Of a stretch of 6,587 bases of DNA, positions 6,064 to 6,587 are shown one piece after another. Position 1 is the first letter of the stretch; the number at the start of each line of letters is the position of its first letter. This DNA comes from Methanosarcinales archaeon. GTDB taxonomy: Archaea; Halobacteriota; Methanosarcinia; Methanosarcinales; Methanosarcinaceae. The notes beneath the pieces are model-generated. The model ran no database searches, was not told the DNA's origin, and saw only the letters and a program-made list of their open reading frames with translations. The stretch spans positions 1 through 6,587 of the forward strand of contig JAAXQB010000258.1 in NCBI GenBank assembly GCA_012329085.1, written 5' to 3'. Both the position numbers and the translations under genes were made by a program.

Positions 6064-6067
6064 GGAG
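6064..6067 (+). promoter_or_regulatory. Ribosome-binding site of the CmcI-like gene
   Basis: GGAG lies 5 nt before the ATG at 6073, within the 18-bp gap after the second methyltransferase gene. It is the best-spaced ribosome site in the window and fixes this start. Confidence 0.6.
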
Positions 6068-6072
6068 ATACA

Positions 6073-6587
6073 ATGAAACTAATTATAGATGATATACAAA
6101 AAACATTGACCATTGAGATGGATGATACTATGAGAACAATCTCCCTCTACTCAAAAGAAGCATTTGAACTGATATCCAATCAATGGCTCAAGGTGGGATG
6201 GAATGAAAAATATGTTTACACTTTTAGTTGGATGGGGCGTCCAGTTATTCAATTGCCAGAGGATATGATTCGAATCCAAGAAATAATCTATCGAATTAAA
6301 CCTGATGTGATTATCGAAACTGGTGTAGCGCATGGAGGTTCACTTATTTATTATGCAAGTTTATTCAAAGCTATGGAAAAAGGTCGAGTGATTGGTATAG
6401 ACATAGAAATCAGGTCACATAATCGCACAGCGATTGAAAAGCATGAATTGGCGTCGTACATAACTCTAATAGAAGGTGATTCTACAGATGAAAAAATTGT
6501 CGACCAAGTTAAAGCGCTTGTAAAACCTGATGAAACTGTGTTAGTAATCCTTGATTCAAATCATACAAAACAACATGTATTAAGAGA
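6073..6587 (+). CDS. CmcI/rhamnosyl-O-methyltransferase family protein (3' end cut off)
   Basis: The frame stays open from ATG 6073 to the right edge, giving 171 residues; family members are usually about 230-260 long. The SAM-binding segment is KPDVIIETGVAHGGSLIYYA (76-95), with the hallmark E-x-G-x-x-x-GGS. GIDIEIRSHNR (108-118) and LDSNHTKQHVL (160-170) follow, with Asp161 as the probable first metal ligand. The second acidic ligand pair of CmcI would lie beyond the edge. WMGRPVIQLPEDM (53-65) is also typical. Family members are often named cephalosporin hydroxylase after CmcI, but the family also holds mycobacterial rhamnosyl O-methyltransferases, which fits a sugar locus far better. Predicted role: Mg-dependent, SAM-dependent O-methylation of a hydroxyl on the deoxysugar, either on the nucleotide sugar or after transfer. 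Codons and spacing match the genes before it, so it is probably part of the same operon. Confidence 0.85.
   Translation, partial: MKLIIDDIQKTLTIEMDDTMRTISLYSKEAFELISNQWLKVGWNEKYVYTFSWMGRPVIQLPEDMIRIQEIIYRIKPDVIIETGVAHGGSLIYYASLFKAMEKGRVIGIDIEIRSHNRTAIEKHELASYITLIEGDSTDEKIVDQVKALVKPDETVLVILDSNHTKQHVLR

Noticed and set aside
1..6587. CRISPR arrays, tRNA or rRNA genes, toxin-antitoxin or defence systems
   Set aside because: No spaced direct repeats, tRNA-like cloverleaf arms or recognisable proteins of those types were seen. The coding space is filled by sugar-modifying enzymes.

Overview
The window is a compact, one-directional nucleotide-sugar operon from an AT-rich bacterium. Purine-rich Shine-Dalgarno sites lie before most genes, and start and stop codons often overlap or nearly touch. 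This suits low-GC Firmicutes or another AT-rich SD-using lineage, and argues against Bacteroidetes, which mostly lack SD sites. The species cannot be named from this sequence. The content is that of an accessory LPS, O-antigen, capsule or glycoconjugate locus.

Layout. Bases 2-118 are the last 38 codons of an unrecognised gene. Bases 119-316 are a very AT-rich leader with a perfect TATAAT box and the probable operon promoter. Six complete genes follow on the plus strand: glucose-1-phosphate cytidylyltransferase (rfbF), CDP-glucose 4,6-dehydratase (rfbG), a NovU/TylCIII/TcaB9-type sugar C-methyltransferase, an RmlC-like cupin epimerase, an RmlD-like 4-ketoreductase, and a second, divergent zinc-containing C-methyltransferase-like protein. 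A CmcI/rhamnosyl-O-methyltransferase-family gene then runs off the right edge.

How they fit together. RfbF and RfbG make CDP-4-keto-6-deoxy-D-glucose. The PLP/Fe-S dehydrase RfbH, which would lead to 3,6-dideoxyhexoses, is absent. Instead the next genes match, in reaction order, the logic known for dTDP-mycarose: C-methylation next to the 4-keto group, C5 epimerisation towards an L-sugar, then 4-keto reduction. The inferred product is a CDP-activated, C-methyl-branched 6-deoxyhexose, probably also O-methylated by the CmcI-like enzyme. A known sugar of this kind is CDP-vinelose (6-deoxy-3-C-methyl-2-O-methyl-L-talose) of Azotobacter vinelandii. The second C-methyltransferase-like protein has Phe where the TcaB9 family has a catalytic Tyr, so it may modify another carbon or another sugar.

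Smaller oddities are a GC-rich heptanucleotide tandem repeat that seems to have inserted extra residues in frame in the epimerase gene, a 15-bp tandem duplication at the 3' end of the reductase gene, and an exact 11-bp inverted repeat flanking the end of the upstream gene.
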